DNA of 64,000 nt, taken from the NCBI RefSeq assembly GCF_018614915.1, contig NZ_JAGGNU010000055.1, positions 1 through 64,000 of the forward strand, in the 5' to 3' direction. The position numbers and the translations under genes are program-made. Position 1 is the first letter of the stretch; each line of letters begins with the position of its first letter. The DNA comes from Variovorax paradoxus. Its GTDB lineage: Bacteria > Pseudomonadota > Gammaproteobacteria > Burkholderiales > Burkholderiaceae_C. Under the pieces are notes generated by a model. That model was not told where the DNA came from and ran no database searches. It was given only the letters and a program-made list of their open reading frames with translations. Below are positions 56,960-64,000 of this stretch, one piece after another.

Positions 56960-58360
56960 TCAGTGCGCGCTGAAGGTCACGCGCTCGGGGACCGGCTTGA
57001 ATTCGCCGAGGCGGCTCCACCACGGCATCAGGAGGAAGAAACCGAAATAGAAGAGCGTTCCGACCTGCGACACGCGCTCGCCGATCGGCGACGGCGGCTG
57101 CACGCCGAGATAGGCGAGGACCACGAAGTTGATGACGAACAAGCCGTACAGGTACCAGTGCCAACCCGGGCGGTAACGGATCGAGCGCACCGGGCTGTGG
57201 TCCAGCCAGGGCAGGAAGAACAGGATGATGACCGCGCCGCCCATGACGAGCACGCCCCAGAACTTGGCATCGGTATTCAGCATCGTGGCCACGACGACGG
57301 CCGCGGCGATGACGATCGCACCCTTGATCAGCGCGATGACGCGCGCCTTCCAGACGCCGAAGGCGGCCGCCGCCACGACGCAGGCGATCAGCACATACAC
57401 CATCTCGCCGGTGATCGCGCGCAGCATCGAATAGTAGGGCGTGAAGTACCAGACTGGGGCGATGTGGTTCGGCGTCTTCAGGGAGTCGGCCGGGATGAAG
57501 TTGTTGTACTCGAGGAAGTAGCCGCCGGCCTCGGGCGCGAAGAAGATCACGGCCGAGAAGATCGTGAGGAACACCACCACGCCGAAGATGTCGTGCACCG
57601 TGTAGTACGGGTGCGACGGGATGCCGTCGAGCGGATGGCCGTCGGGACCGCGCTTGGCCTTGATCTCGATACCGTCGGGGTTGTTCGAACCCACTTCGTG
57701 CAGCGCGATCAGGTGGGCGACCACCAGGCCCAGCAGCACCAGCGGCACCGCGATCACGTGGAAACTGAAGAAGCGGTTGAGCGTGGCGTCGCTCACCACG
57801 TAGTCGCCGCGGATCAGCAGCGCGAGATCAGGGCCGACGAAGGGGATCGCGGAGAACAGGTTCACGATCACCTGGGCGCCCCAGTAGCTCATTTGGCCCC
57901 AGGGCAGCAGGTAGCCCATGAAGGCTTCGGCCATCAGGCAAAGGAAGATCGCGCAGCCAAAGATCCAGATCAGCTCGCGCGGCTTGCGGTAGCTGCCGTA
58001 GATGAGCCCGCGGAACATGTGCAGGTACACCACGATGAAGAAGGCCGAGGCGCCCGTCGAGTGCATGTAGCGGATCAGCCAACCCCAGGGCACATCGCGC
58101 ATGATGTACTCGACCGAGGCGAAGGCCTGGGCCGCATCGGGCTTGTAGTGCATCACGAGGAAGATGCCGGTCACGATCTGGATCACGAGGACCAGCATCG
58201 CGAGCGAGCCGAAGATGTACCAGAAGTTGAAGTTCTTCGGCGCGTAGTACTTGCCCCACTGGTCGTTCCAGAGCTTGGTCAGCGGGAAGCGGTTGTCGAC
58301 CCAGTTGAGCAGCTTCTCGCCGGCCGGCGCATTGGGCGAGATTTCCTTGAATTCAGCCAT
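56960..58360 (-). CDS. petB: Cytochrome b of the bc1 complex
   Basis: Di-haem membrane subunit forming the quinol oxidation and reduction sites. It is 466 residues, longer than the mitochondrial type because of a C-terminal extension. Haem-ligand helices include IRYMHSTGASAFFIVVYLHMFRG and FFSFHVIAVPLVLLGLVVAHL. The PEWY-like Qo loop is modified to FAPEAGGYFLEYNNF, as in other betaproteobacteria from memory. It is 13 bases after petA. Confidence 0.96.
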   Translation of the reverse strand: MAEFKEISPNAPAGEKLLNWVDNRFPLTKLWNDQWGKYYAPKNFNFWYIFGSLAMLVLVIQIVTGIFLVMHYKPDAAQAFASVEYIMRDVPWGWLIRYMHSTGASAFFIVVYLHMFRGLIYGSYRKPRELIWIFGCAIFLCLMAEAFMGYLLPWGQMSYWGAQVIVNLFSAIPFVGPDLALLIRGDYVVSDATLNRFFSFHVIAVPLVLLGLVVAHLIALHEVGSNNPDGIEIKAKRGPDGHPLDGIPSHPYYTVHDIFGVVVFLTIFSAVIFFAPEAGGYFLEYNNFIPADSLKTPNHIAPVWYFTPYYSMLRAITGEMVYVLIACVVAAAAFGVWKARVIALIKGAIVIAAAVVVATMLNTDAKFWGVLVMGGAVIILFFLPWLDHSPVRSIRYRPGWHWYLYGLFVINFVVLAYLGVQPPSPIGERVSQVGTLFYFGFFLLMPWWSRLGEFKPVPERVTFSAH

Positions 58361-58373
58361 GTTCTTGTTCCCC

Positions 58374-58991
58374 TCAGGCCTTCTTCTTGTCTTCGCCGAT
58401 CAGCAGACGCGTGTCGGAGAGGTACATGTGCGGAGGCACCGGGAGGTTGTCGGGCGCGGGCTTGTTCTTGAAGACGCGGCCGGCCAGATCGAAGGTCGAA
58501 CCGTGGCAGGGGCAGAGGAAGCCGCCTTCCCAGTTGTCGGGCAGCGAGGGCTGAGGGCCGGCTTGCAGCTTGTCGATGGGCGAGCAGCCGAGGTGCGTGC
58601 AGATGCCGACGACCACCAGCACTTCAGGCTTGATCGAGCGGCCTTCGTTGCGCGCGTATTCCGGGGTGAACTCGTCGGGATTGCGCTTTGATTGCGGATC
58701 GGCGAGCTGGCCGTCGAGCTTGGGCAGTTCGGCCATCTGGGCCGGCGTGCGCTTGAGGATCCAGACCGGCTTGCCACGCCATTCGACGGTCATCTTCTCG
58801 CCGGGCTGCAGGCCACCGATGTCGACCTCGACCGGGGCACCGGCCGCCTTGGCTTTCTCCGAGGGCTGGAAAGTGCTCACGAACGGGATGACGGTTGCCA
58901 CGCCTCCCACTGCGCCGGCACAGCCGGATGCGATCAACCACGTCCTCTTGCTGCTGTCGATCCGTTGTTGGCCGACGGAGATGTCACTCAT
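58374..58991 (-). CDS. petA: Rieske iron-sulfur subunit of the bc1 complex
   Basis: Carries the [2Fe-2S] cluster of ubiquinol:cytochrome c reductase. It is 205 residues. The cluster motifs CTHLGC and CPCHGS supply the cysteine and histidine ligands plus the disulfide. The N-terminal SSKRTWLIASGCAG is an uncleaved Tat-type anchor with a Lys-Arg variant of the twin-arginine motif. tatC and tatB lie a few kilobases away. First gene of petABC. Confidence 0.96.
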   Translation of the reverse strand: MSDISVGQQRIDSSKRTWLIASGCAGAVGGVATVIPFVSTFQPSEKAKAAGAPVEVDIGGLQPGEKMTVEWRGKPVWILKRTPAQMAELPKLDGQLADPQSKRNPDEFTPEYARNEGRSIKPEVLVVVGICTHLGCSPIDKLQAGPQPSLPDNWEGGFLCPCHGSTFDLAGRVFKNKPAPDNLPVPPHMYLSDTRLLIGEDKKKA

Positions 58992-59036
58992 GGGGGTCCT
59001 CAAATCTTCTTCGCTGGGGGCTTGGGTCAACCCGCG

Positions 59037-59066
59037 ATTGTAGCGGAGCGTCACAGGCGAATTCAA
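59037..59066 (-). promoter_or_regulatory. Sigma70-type promoter for petABC
   Basis: On the minus strand TTGAAT (59066-59061) and TACAAT (59042-59037) are 18 bases apart, about 46 bases before the petA ATG, inside the petA-mscL divergent gap. Confidence 0.5.
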
Positions 59067-59147
59067 CGCGCGCACGGGGCGCGGAGGCAGCCGATGCGGG
59101 CCTCTATACTGCCGCGTCCAACAACACAAACGCGCGAGGTAGCCGAC

Positions 59148-59576
59148 ATGAGCGTCTTGAAGGAATTTCGCGAGTTCGCGGTCAAGGGCAACGTGATCGA
59201 TCTCGCGGTCGGCGTGATCATCGGCGCGGCCTTCGGCAAGATCGTCGATTCGCTGGTCGGCGACATCATCATGCCGCTGGTCGGCATCGTATTCGGCAAG
59301 CTCGACTTCTCGAATCTCTACGTCGTGCTGGGCACCGCGCCGGCCGGCGTGGCCAACACCCTGGCCGACCTGAAGAAGGCCGGCGTGCCGGTGCTGGCCT
59401 ACGGAAACTTCATCACCATCGCGGTCAACTTCGTGATCCTCGCCTTCATCATCTTCATGATGGTCAAGCAGATCAACAAACTGCGCAAGAAGCAGGAAGC
59501 GGCACCGGCCGAAGCCGCGCCGCCGGAGGACATCGCGCTCCTGCGCGAGATCCGCGACAGCCTCAAGCGCCCCTGA
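59148..59576 (+). CDS. mscL: Large-conductance mechanosensitive channel
   Basis: Pentameric emergency channel opened by membrane tension. It is 142 residues. The N-terminus MSVLKEFREFAVKGNVIDLAVGVIIGAAFGKIV contains the first helix and gate. A periplasmic loop, the second helix (ITIAVNFVILAFIIFMMV) and a cytoplasmic bundle ending in LLREIRDSL follow. A TATACT at 59105 could be its -10. Its last 14 bases overlap the convergent pdxA. Confidence 0.97.
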   Translation: MSVLKEFREFAVKGNVIDLAVGVIIGAAFGKIVDSLVGDIIMPLVGIVFGKLDFSNLYVVLGTAPAGVANTLADLKKAGVPVLAYGNFITIAVNFVILAFIIFMMVKQINKLRKKQEAAPAEAAPPEDIALLREIRDSLKRP

Positions 59577-60600
59577 GCGCCAGCGCGCGCGCCATCCGGA
59601 TCGCCTCGATCAGGCTCGAGGCATCGGCCAGTCCCCTGCCCGCGATATCGAACGCCGTGCCGTGATCGGGACTGGTACGCACCAGCGGCAGCCCGAGTGT
59701 CACGTTCACTCCCTTCTCGACGCCCAGGTACTTGACGGGAATCAGGCCCTGGTCGTGGTACATCGCGATCACCACGTCGAACTCGCCCGCTCGGGCGCGC
59801 ATGAAGACGGTGTCGGGCGCGTGGGGTCCGTTGGCATCGATGCCTTCCGCACGGGCGGCCGCGATGGCAGGCGCGATGATCTCGCGCTCTTCCGAGCCGA
59901 ACAGGCCGCCCTCCCCTGCATGCGGGTTGAGCCCGGCGACGCCGATCTTCGGGACGCGGCCCAGCACTGCCGCCAGTGCGCGGTGGGCGATGCGCAGGGT
60001 CTGCAGCACGCTGTCGACGGTGACCGCCTCGATGGCGTCGCGCAGCGACATGTGGATGCTCACGAGCACGGTGCGCAACTCGTCGTTGGCCAGCATCATG
60101 CGCACCGGCAGCTCGGCCAGCGGCAGGCCCAGATGGGCCGCAGCCTCGGCCTGCAGCAGTTCGGTGTGGCCCGGAAAGTCGAAGCCGGCCGCTGCCAGCG
60201 CCTCCTTGTGCAGCGGCGCGGTGACCATGGCCGCCAGCTCGCCGCGCAGGGCGGCGCGCGCAGCCCACACCACGCAATCGCCGGCGATGCGGCCGGCAGC
60301 AGCGCTGATCCGGCCGATCGCGATGGGCAATGGCGGCGGGCTCGCGGCCTGCAGCACGGGGATGCAGCGCGGCGGGACGCCGGCCACATCTGCCGGCGCC
60401 TCGACCAGTGCCACGGGAAGCGCCAGGCTGCCGGGCGCCGCGAGCGCCTGTGCCGCACCGCGCACGATGTCCGCGTCGCCCGCGACGAAGCAACCCCGCG
60501 TGATGTCGGGCGCATCGCGGAATGCACGGGCGATGATCTCGGGCCCGATGCCCGCGGGATCACCGAGCGTGATCGCGATCGGAGCGGTGTCGCGCTTCAC
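59563..60600 (-). CDS. pdxA: 4-Hydroxythreonine-4-phosphate dehydrogenase
   Basis: NAD-dependent enzyme of pyridoxal-5'-phosphate synthesis. It is 345 residues, starting at a GTG (VKRDTAPIAITLGDPAGIGPE). Metal-ligand histidine motifs are visible: PGHTELLQ, LNPHAGEGG and MYHDQGLIPVKYLG. The start overlaps the nif3 stop (GTGA), which supports it over the much longer upstream frame. It converges on mscL. Confidence 0.95.
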   Translation of the reverse strand: MKRDTAPIAITLGDPAGIGPEIIARAFRDAPDITRGCFVAGDADIVRGAAQALAAPGSLALPVALVEAPADVAGVPPRCIPVLQAASPPPLPIAIGRISAAAGRIAGDCVVWAARAALRGELAAMVTAPLHKEALAAAGFDFPGHTELLQAEAAAHLGLPLAELPVRMMLANDELRTVLVSIHMSLRDAIEAVTVDSVLQTLRIAHRALAAVLGRVPKIGVAGLNPHAGEGGLFGSEEREIIAPAIAAARAEGIDANGPHAPDTVFMRARAGEFDVVIAMYHDQGLIPVKYLGVEKGVNVTLGLPLVRTSPDHGTAFDIAGRGLADASSLIEAIRMARALALRGA

Positions 60601-61370
60601 GCCGGGTTGTCGATGTCGATGAACTGGTGCGCCAGGCCCAGTTGCGCCGCCACGTGCGCCGCCACCGCGGGCGCACCGTAGCGCTCGGTGGCATGGTGGC
60701 CGCAGGCCAGGAAGGCGACGCCCATTTCCCTGGCGTAGTGCGCCTGCGGCTCCGAGATTTCGCCGGTGATGAAGGCGTCGGCGCCCGCCGCGATGGCGGC
60801 CTCGAAATAGCCCTGCGCGCCGCCCGTGCACCAGGCGATGTTGCGGATCGGACGATGCGCCGTGTCGAGCAGAGTGACCGGCCTGCCGAGCGCCTTCTCC
60901 ACGTGGGTGGCCAGCGCCTTTGCGCTCGCGAAGCCTTCGCCGTTGCCGCGCGCGCCCAGGAAGCCGATCTCCTGCTCGCCGAAGCGGCCGGTCGAGCCGG
61001 CATGCGCGACCAGGCCCAGTCGGAGGCCGAGCTGCGCGTTGTTGCCGAGCTCGGGATGCGCGTCGAGCGGCAGGTGGTAGGCGAACAGGCTCACGTCGTC
61101 GCCGAGCAGGAGGCCGAGCCGCTGCTTCATCCAGCCGGTCACGCGCCCGTCCTGGCCGCGCCAGAACAGGCCATGGTGCACGAAGATCGCGTCGGCCTCG
61201 GCGAGGATCGCGGCCTCGATCAGGGCACGGCTCGCGGTCACGCCCGAGACGATCTTGCGCACCGTGGTGCGGCCTTCGACCTGCAGGCCGTTGGGCCCGT
61301 AATCCTTGAAGCGCTCGGGCGCGAGCAGCAGGTCGAACGCGTGCAGAAGTTCGTGGCGGGTCGTGCTCAT
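60597..61370 (-). CDS. Nif3/YbgI-like dinuclear metal-centre protein
   Basis: A 257-residue NIF3-family protein. Metal-binding histidines are in FVHHGLFW and in the C-terminal GHHATERYG segment; DYGPNGLQVEG near the start is a family signature. It is often annotated as a GTP cyclohydrolase I type 2 homolog, but that activity is not general and I do not infer it. The ATG at 61370 gives normal length. It is coupled to pdxA and divergent from the DegS-like gene. Confidence 0.9.
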   Translation of the reverse strand: MSTTRHELLHAFDLLLAPERFKDYGPNGLQVEGRTTVRKIVSGVTASRALIEAAILAEADAIFVHHGLFWRGQDGRVTGWMKQRLGLLLGDDVSLFAYHLPLDAHPELGNNAQLGLRLGLVAHAGSTGRFGEQEIGFLGARGNGEGFASAKALATHVEKALGRPVTLLDTAHRPIRNIAWCTGGAQGYFEAAIAAGADAFITGEISEPQAHYAREMGVAFLACGHHATERYGAPAVAAHVAAQLGLAHQFIDIDNPA

Positions 61371-61449
61371 GGCGCGATTGTGGCTCCGACCGGCGCCGCA
61401 CGCATCGCGGGCAGCAGCCGTGCCGGCCGGCCATCGTTTCAAGCCCCTA

Positions 61450-61459
61450 GGGTTAACCC
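61450..61459. promoter_or_regulatory. Perfect palindrome in the nif3-degS divergent gap
   Basis: GGGTTAACCC, extended to CCCCTAGGGTTAACCCC, stands alone in the 187-base divergent gap. It resembles a dimeric regulator site. No regulator is assigned. Confidence 0.35.
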
Positions 61460-61557
61460 CAAATTGCCGAAGATGGGAATATCCCACGCGACGATGCCCG
61501 AAATAAGCCGTCCGATCATTGAGGGACAATCCCCCATTCCTCTTTCACATCTTCTTC

Positions 61558-62718
61558 ATGAAACGCACCTGGCTGCTGTTCGCCCAAGCCGTGACCGTCC
61601 TGCTCGCGGCCTATTTTGTCGTCTCCACGCTCAAGCCCGAGTGGGTCGGCCGGCGCGCCACCTCGCTCGGCGGCGTGGTCTCGGTGATCGAGGCGCCGGC
61701 TTCCCATCCGACGGCGATCGCGCCCGGCAGCCTGAGCGCCGCAGCCAGGAAGGCTTCGCCGGCCGTGGTCAGCATCAACACCAGCAAGGCGGCGCGGCGC
61801 CATCCGCGCAGCGACGACCCCTGGTTCCGCTTCTTCTTCGGCGACCAGGGCGTCGACCAGCCCCAGGTCGGCCTGGGCAGCGGCGTTATCGTCAGCGCGG
61901 ACGGCTACATCCTCACCAACAACCACGTGGTGGAAGGGGCGGACGAAATCGAGGTCACCCTGAACGACAGCCGTCACACGCAGGGCAAGGTGATCGGGAC
62001 CGATCCTGACACCGACCTCGCCGTGCTCAAGGTCGAGCTCGACAAGTTGCCGGTGGTGGTGCTGGGCAACTCCGACAACCTGCAGGTGGGCGACCAGGTG
62101 CTCGCCATCGGCAACCCCTTCGGAGTCGGCCAGACCGTCACCAGCGGCATTGTCTCGGCGCTCGGGCGCAACCAGCTCGGCATCAACACCTTCGAGAACT
62201 TCATCCAGACCGATGCCGCGATCAATCCGGGCAACTCGGGCGGCGCGCTGATCGACGTCAACGGCAACCTCGAAGGCATCAACACCGCAATCTACTCGCG
62301 CTCCGGCGGCAGTCTGGGCATCGGCTTCGCCATTCCGGTCTCGACCGCCAAGCAGGTGCTGGAAGACATCGTCAAGGAAGGCAAGGTGACACGCGGCTGG
62401 ATCGGCGTGGAGCCCAACAACCTCTCGCCCGAACTGGCGGAGACCTTCGGCATCAAGGCGAAGAAGGGCGTCATCATCACGGGCGTGCTGCAGAACGGCC
62501 CAGCGGCCAAGGCAGGCGTTCGCCCCGGCGACGTGATCACCGACGTCGGCGAGAAGAACATCGGCAACGTGCAGGAATTGCTGACCGCAGTAGCGGGGCT
62601 CAGGCCCGGCAGCGCAACGCGCTTTTCGCTTCAGCGCGGCAGCGACAAGATGGAGCTCGACGTCACGCCGGGCCCCAGGCCCCGAAGCCCGATCCGCCGC
62701 GTTCCGGAAACCGAGTAA
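61558..62718 (+). CDS. DegS/HtrA-type membrane-anchored serine protease
   Basis: A 386-residue trypsin-like protease with one N-terminal membrane anchor (TWLLFAQAVTVLLAAYFVV) and a single PDZ domain (about 285-375), the DegS layout rather than DegP. The catalytic triad is His123 (TNNHVVEG), Asp153 (DTDLAVL) and Ser227 (NPGNSGGAL). In E. coli DegS starts the sigmaE stress cascade; the same role here is inferred. The ATG at 61558 is used; an upstream in-frame TTG would add 13 residues. It converges on tatC. Confidence 0.93.
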   Translation: MKRTWLLFAQAVTVLLAAYFVVSTLKPEWVGRRATSLGGVVSVIEAPASHPTAIAPGSLSAAARKASPAVVSINTSKAARRHPRSDDPWFRFFFGDQGVDQPQVGLGSGVIVSADGYILTNNHVVEGADEIEVTLNDSRHTQGKVIGTDPDTDLAVLKVELDKLPVVVLGNSDNLQVGDQVLAIGNPFGVGQTVTSGIVSALGRNQLGINTFENFIQTDAAINPGNSGGALIDVNGNLEGINTAIYSRSGGSLGIGFAIPVSTAKQVLEDIVKEGKVTRGWIGVEPNNLSPELAETFGIKAKKGVIITGVLQNGPAAKAGVRPGDVITDVGEKNIGNVQELLTAVAGLRPGSATRFSLQRGSDKMELDVTPGPRPRSPIRRVPETE

Positions 62719-62749
62719 GCAGCCTCCGGCGCGGCGCCATCAGGGCTGC
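62719..62749. terminator. Possible hairpin between degS-like gene and tatC
   Basis: GCAGCC (62719-62724) and GGCTGC (62744-62749) can pair across the 21-base convergent gap and the last codons of tatC. There is no T-run, so the role is uncertain. Confidence 0.3.
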
Positions 62750-63543
62750 GCGGAATCGGCGCTTTCGCTTTCCTCGGGCGCCTTGCTGTGCTTCACGAAG
62801 TAGCGCGCCGCGATGATGCCGACCTCGTAGAGCAGGCACATCGGTATCGCCAGCGCGAGTTGTGAGACCACGTCGGGCGGGGTCAGCACCGCCGCCACGA
62901 CGAAGGCCAGCACGATGAAATAGCCGCGGAAGCTCTTGAGCTTCTCGATCGTGACCATCTCGAAGCGCACCAGCAGCATGACGACGATCGGCACCTGGAA
63001 GGCGACGCCGAACGCCAGGTACAGCGAGAGGATCGCCTCGACATAGGAAGCGATATCCGGCGTCGCCGCCACCGCTTCGGGCGTGAACTTCTGGATGAAG
63101 CCGAACATCTTGTCGAGCACGAAGAACTGCACGAAGGCGATGCCCGAATAGGCCAGCAAGCTGCCGAAGATGATGAGCGGCAGCGCGAACTTCTTCTCGT
63201 GGCTGTAGAGGCCGGGCGCGACGAACATCCAGCATTGGTACATGAGCCAGGGCAGCGTCAGCAGCACCGCGGCCATCATCAGCGCCTTCAGCGGCACGAA
63301 GAAGGGCGAGAACACGCCGACGGCGATCAGCTTCGCGTCGGGCGGCATGTGAGCGCGGATCGGCACCGCGATCAGGTCGATCAGTCCGCTCGGACCGGGC
63401 CAGATCGCGAGCAGGATGCCCGCCACCGCGAGGCCGTAGACGCAATAGAGCAGGCGATCGCGCAGCTCCATCAGGTGCGCGACGAAAGGCTGCTCGGTGC
63501 CGGCCAGTTCGTCTTCTTTGTTCTTGTCGGGGGAATCGGCCAT
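62740..63543 (-). CDS. tatC: Sec-independent protein translocase TatC
   Basis: Core of the twin-arginine translocase; it binds the RR signal of folded substrates. It is 267 residues with six predicted helices. Conserved segments are the N-terminal EQPFVAHLMELRDRLLYCV and the first periplasmic region with FVPLKALMMAA, plus VPIVVMLLV. The C-terminal tail is acidic. It follows tatB after 60 bases. Likely clients in this window are the Rieske protein and the RR-signal lytic transglycosylase. Confidence 0.97.
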   Translation of the reverse strand: MADSPDKNKEDELAGTEQPFVAHLMELRDRLLYCVYGLAVAGILLAIWPGPSGLIDLIAVPIRAHMPPDAKLIAVGVFSPFFVPLKALMMAAVLLTLPWLMYQCWMFVAPGLYSHEKKFALPLIIFGSLLAYSGIAFVQFFVLDKMFGFIQKFTPEAVAATPDIASYVEAILSLYLAFGVAFQVPIVVMLLVRFEMVTIEKLKSFRGYFIVLAFVVAAVLTPPDVVSQLALAIPMCLLYEVGIIAARYFVKHSKAPEESESADSAQP

Positions 63544-63603
63544 GTGGGGGCGCTGCGGGCGATCGTCCGGGACGCGCTGCGCGCGGCCGGATCGGCGTTG
63601 CGG

Positions 63604-64000
63604 CTAGTTGATTTTGTGAGGGCGGTAACGGGCCACGCGCGCGGCACCGGAAAGCGCCCGGGTGCGCACGCCGTTGCGCGCCTTGTACCACTGCGGCGTG
63701 GCGCCCTGTTTCAGGCGCCAGTTCTTGCGGGGATGCTTGTACTCGGGGTACGACGGCGTGGGCTCGGCCAGTTCCGACAGGGTCTGGCCGCTCTCGGAGA
63801 ACTGCTTCTCGAACTCGCTCGCGCCGGTGTGGATGCTGTGCTCGACGTCACGGGCGGCTTCCTGCACCGTGTCCTTCATCTTGCGCAGCTCGTCCAGGTC
63901 CATCGAGCGGTTGACCTCGGCCTTGACGTCATTCACGTAGCGCTGCGCCTTGCCCAGCAGCGTGCCGACGGTGCGCGCCACGCGCGGCAGCTTCTCGGGG
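63604..64000 (-). CDS. tatB: Sec-independent protein translocase TatB (5' end beyond window)
   Basis: The 3' part of tatB. At the window edge the frame reads PEKLPRVARTVGTLLGKAQRYVN, which is the end of the conserved TatB hinge just after the N-terminal membrane helix. So about 20 residues (start and helix) lie outside. The visible part is the amphipathic helix and a long basic tail ending in YRPHKIN. TatB relays substrates from TatC to the TatA pore. The internal GTG at 63981 is not a start. Confidence 0.93.
   Translation of the reverse strand, partial: PEKLPRVARTVGTLLGKAQRYVNDVKAEVNRSMDLDELRKMKDTVQEAARDVEHSIHTGASEFEKQFSESGQTLSELAEPTPSYPEYKHPRKNWRLKQGATPQWYKARNGVRTRALSGAARVARYRPHKIN

Noticed and set aside
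60597..61370. Calling the NIF3 protein a second GTP cyclohydrolase that works with FolE
   Set aside because: The name is inherited from one distant member. The sequence shows only the NIF3 metal site.

Overview
The window is about 64 kb of GC-rich chromosomal DNA from a betaproteobacterium. Gene order, protein sequences and intergenic repeat style point to the Burkholderiales, most probably the Comamonadaceae (Variovorax or a close relative). This is inferred from recognised families and synteny only, because no search was run. Coding density is very high: every gap between genes is under 300 bases, and many neighbours overlap by 4 bases (ATGA or GTGA). I see no insertion sequence, prophage, CRISPR array or rRNA. 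Two tRNA genes are present, Pro(CGG) and Thr(TGT).

Layout, 1-18.2 kb, nearly all minus strand: a DUF429 protein; a pterin/folate group (nudB, an EEP nuclease, folE) ending in a BLUF blue-light sensor; aspS with DUF502 and FmdB proteins; a sodium:solute symporter; the ubiquinone genes ubiE, a Tim44-like gene, ubiJ and ubiB, with a large inverted repeat before ubiJ; DUF971 and HIT proteins; and a 1292-residue FAD/Fe-S dehydrogenase next to serA. From 18.4 to 23.3 kb on the plus strand lies a complete ugpBAECQ operon for glycerol-3-phosphate and glycerophosphodiester uptake. It is followed by a large MscS-type channel and hemA-prfA-prmC-grxD. A cupin protein, a Lon-like AAA ATPase without a protease domain and a CNNM/CBS membrane protein come next.

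From 32.8 to 40.5 kb are a Tat-targeted lytic transglycosylase with proS, rppH with a CNP1-like lipoprotein, then proB, obgE, rpmA and rplU, and the divergent ispB. After tRNA-Pro comes pilB-pilC-pilD-coaE. The usual continuation, zapD-yacG with a convergent mutT-type Nudix gene, is split from coaE by a two-gene O-acetylation module (MBOAT plus SGNH-like protein). This is the clearest accessory insertion in the window. Then come a DUF815 ATPase, argJ, secA and divergent dciA.

From 54.7 kb to the end: tRNA-Thr, sspB-sspA, the cytochrome bc1 operon petABC, mscL, pdxA, nif3, a DegS-like protease, tatC and the 3' part of tatB, which is cut by the window edge. Most of this is housekeeping. The points worth a second look are the blue-light sensor coupled to folE, the acetylation islet, the structured non-coding elements (large inverted repeat, rplU leader hairpin, petC-sspA terminator, post-tRNA inverted repeat), and the pairing of serA with a probable D-2-hydroxyacid dehydrogenase.
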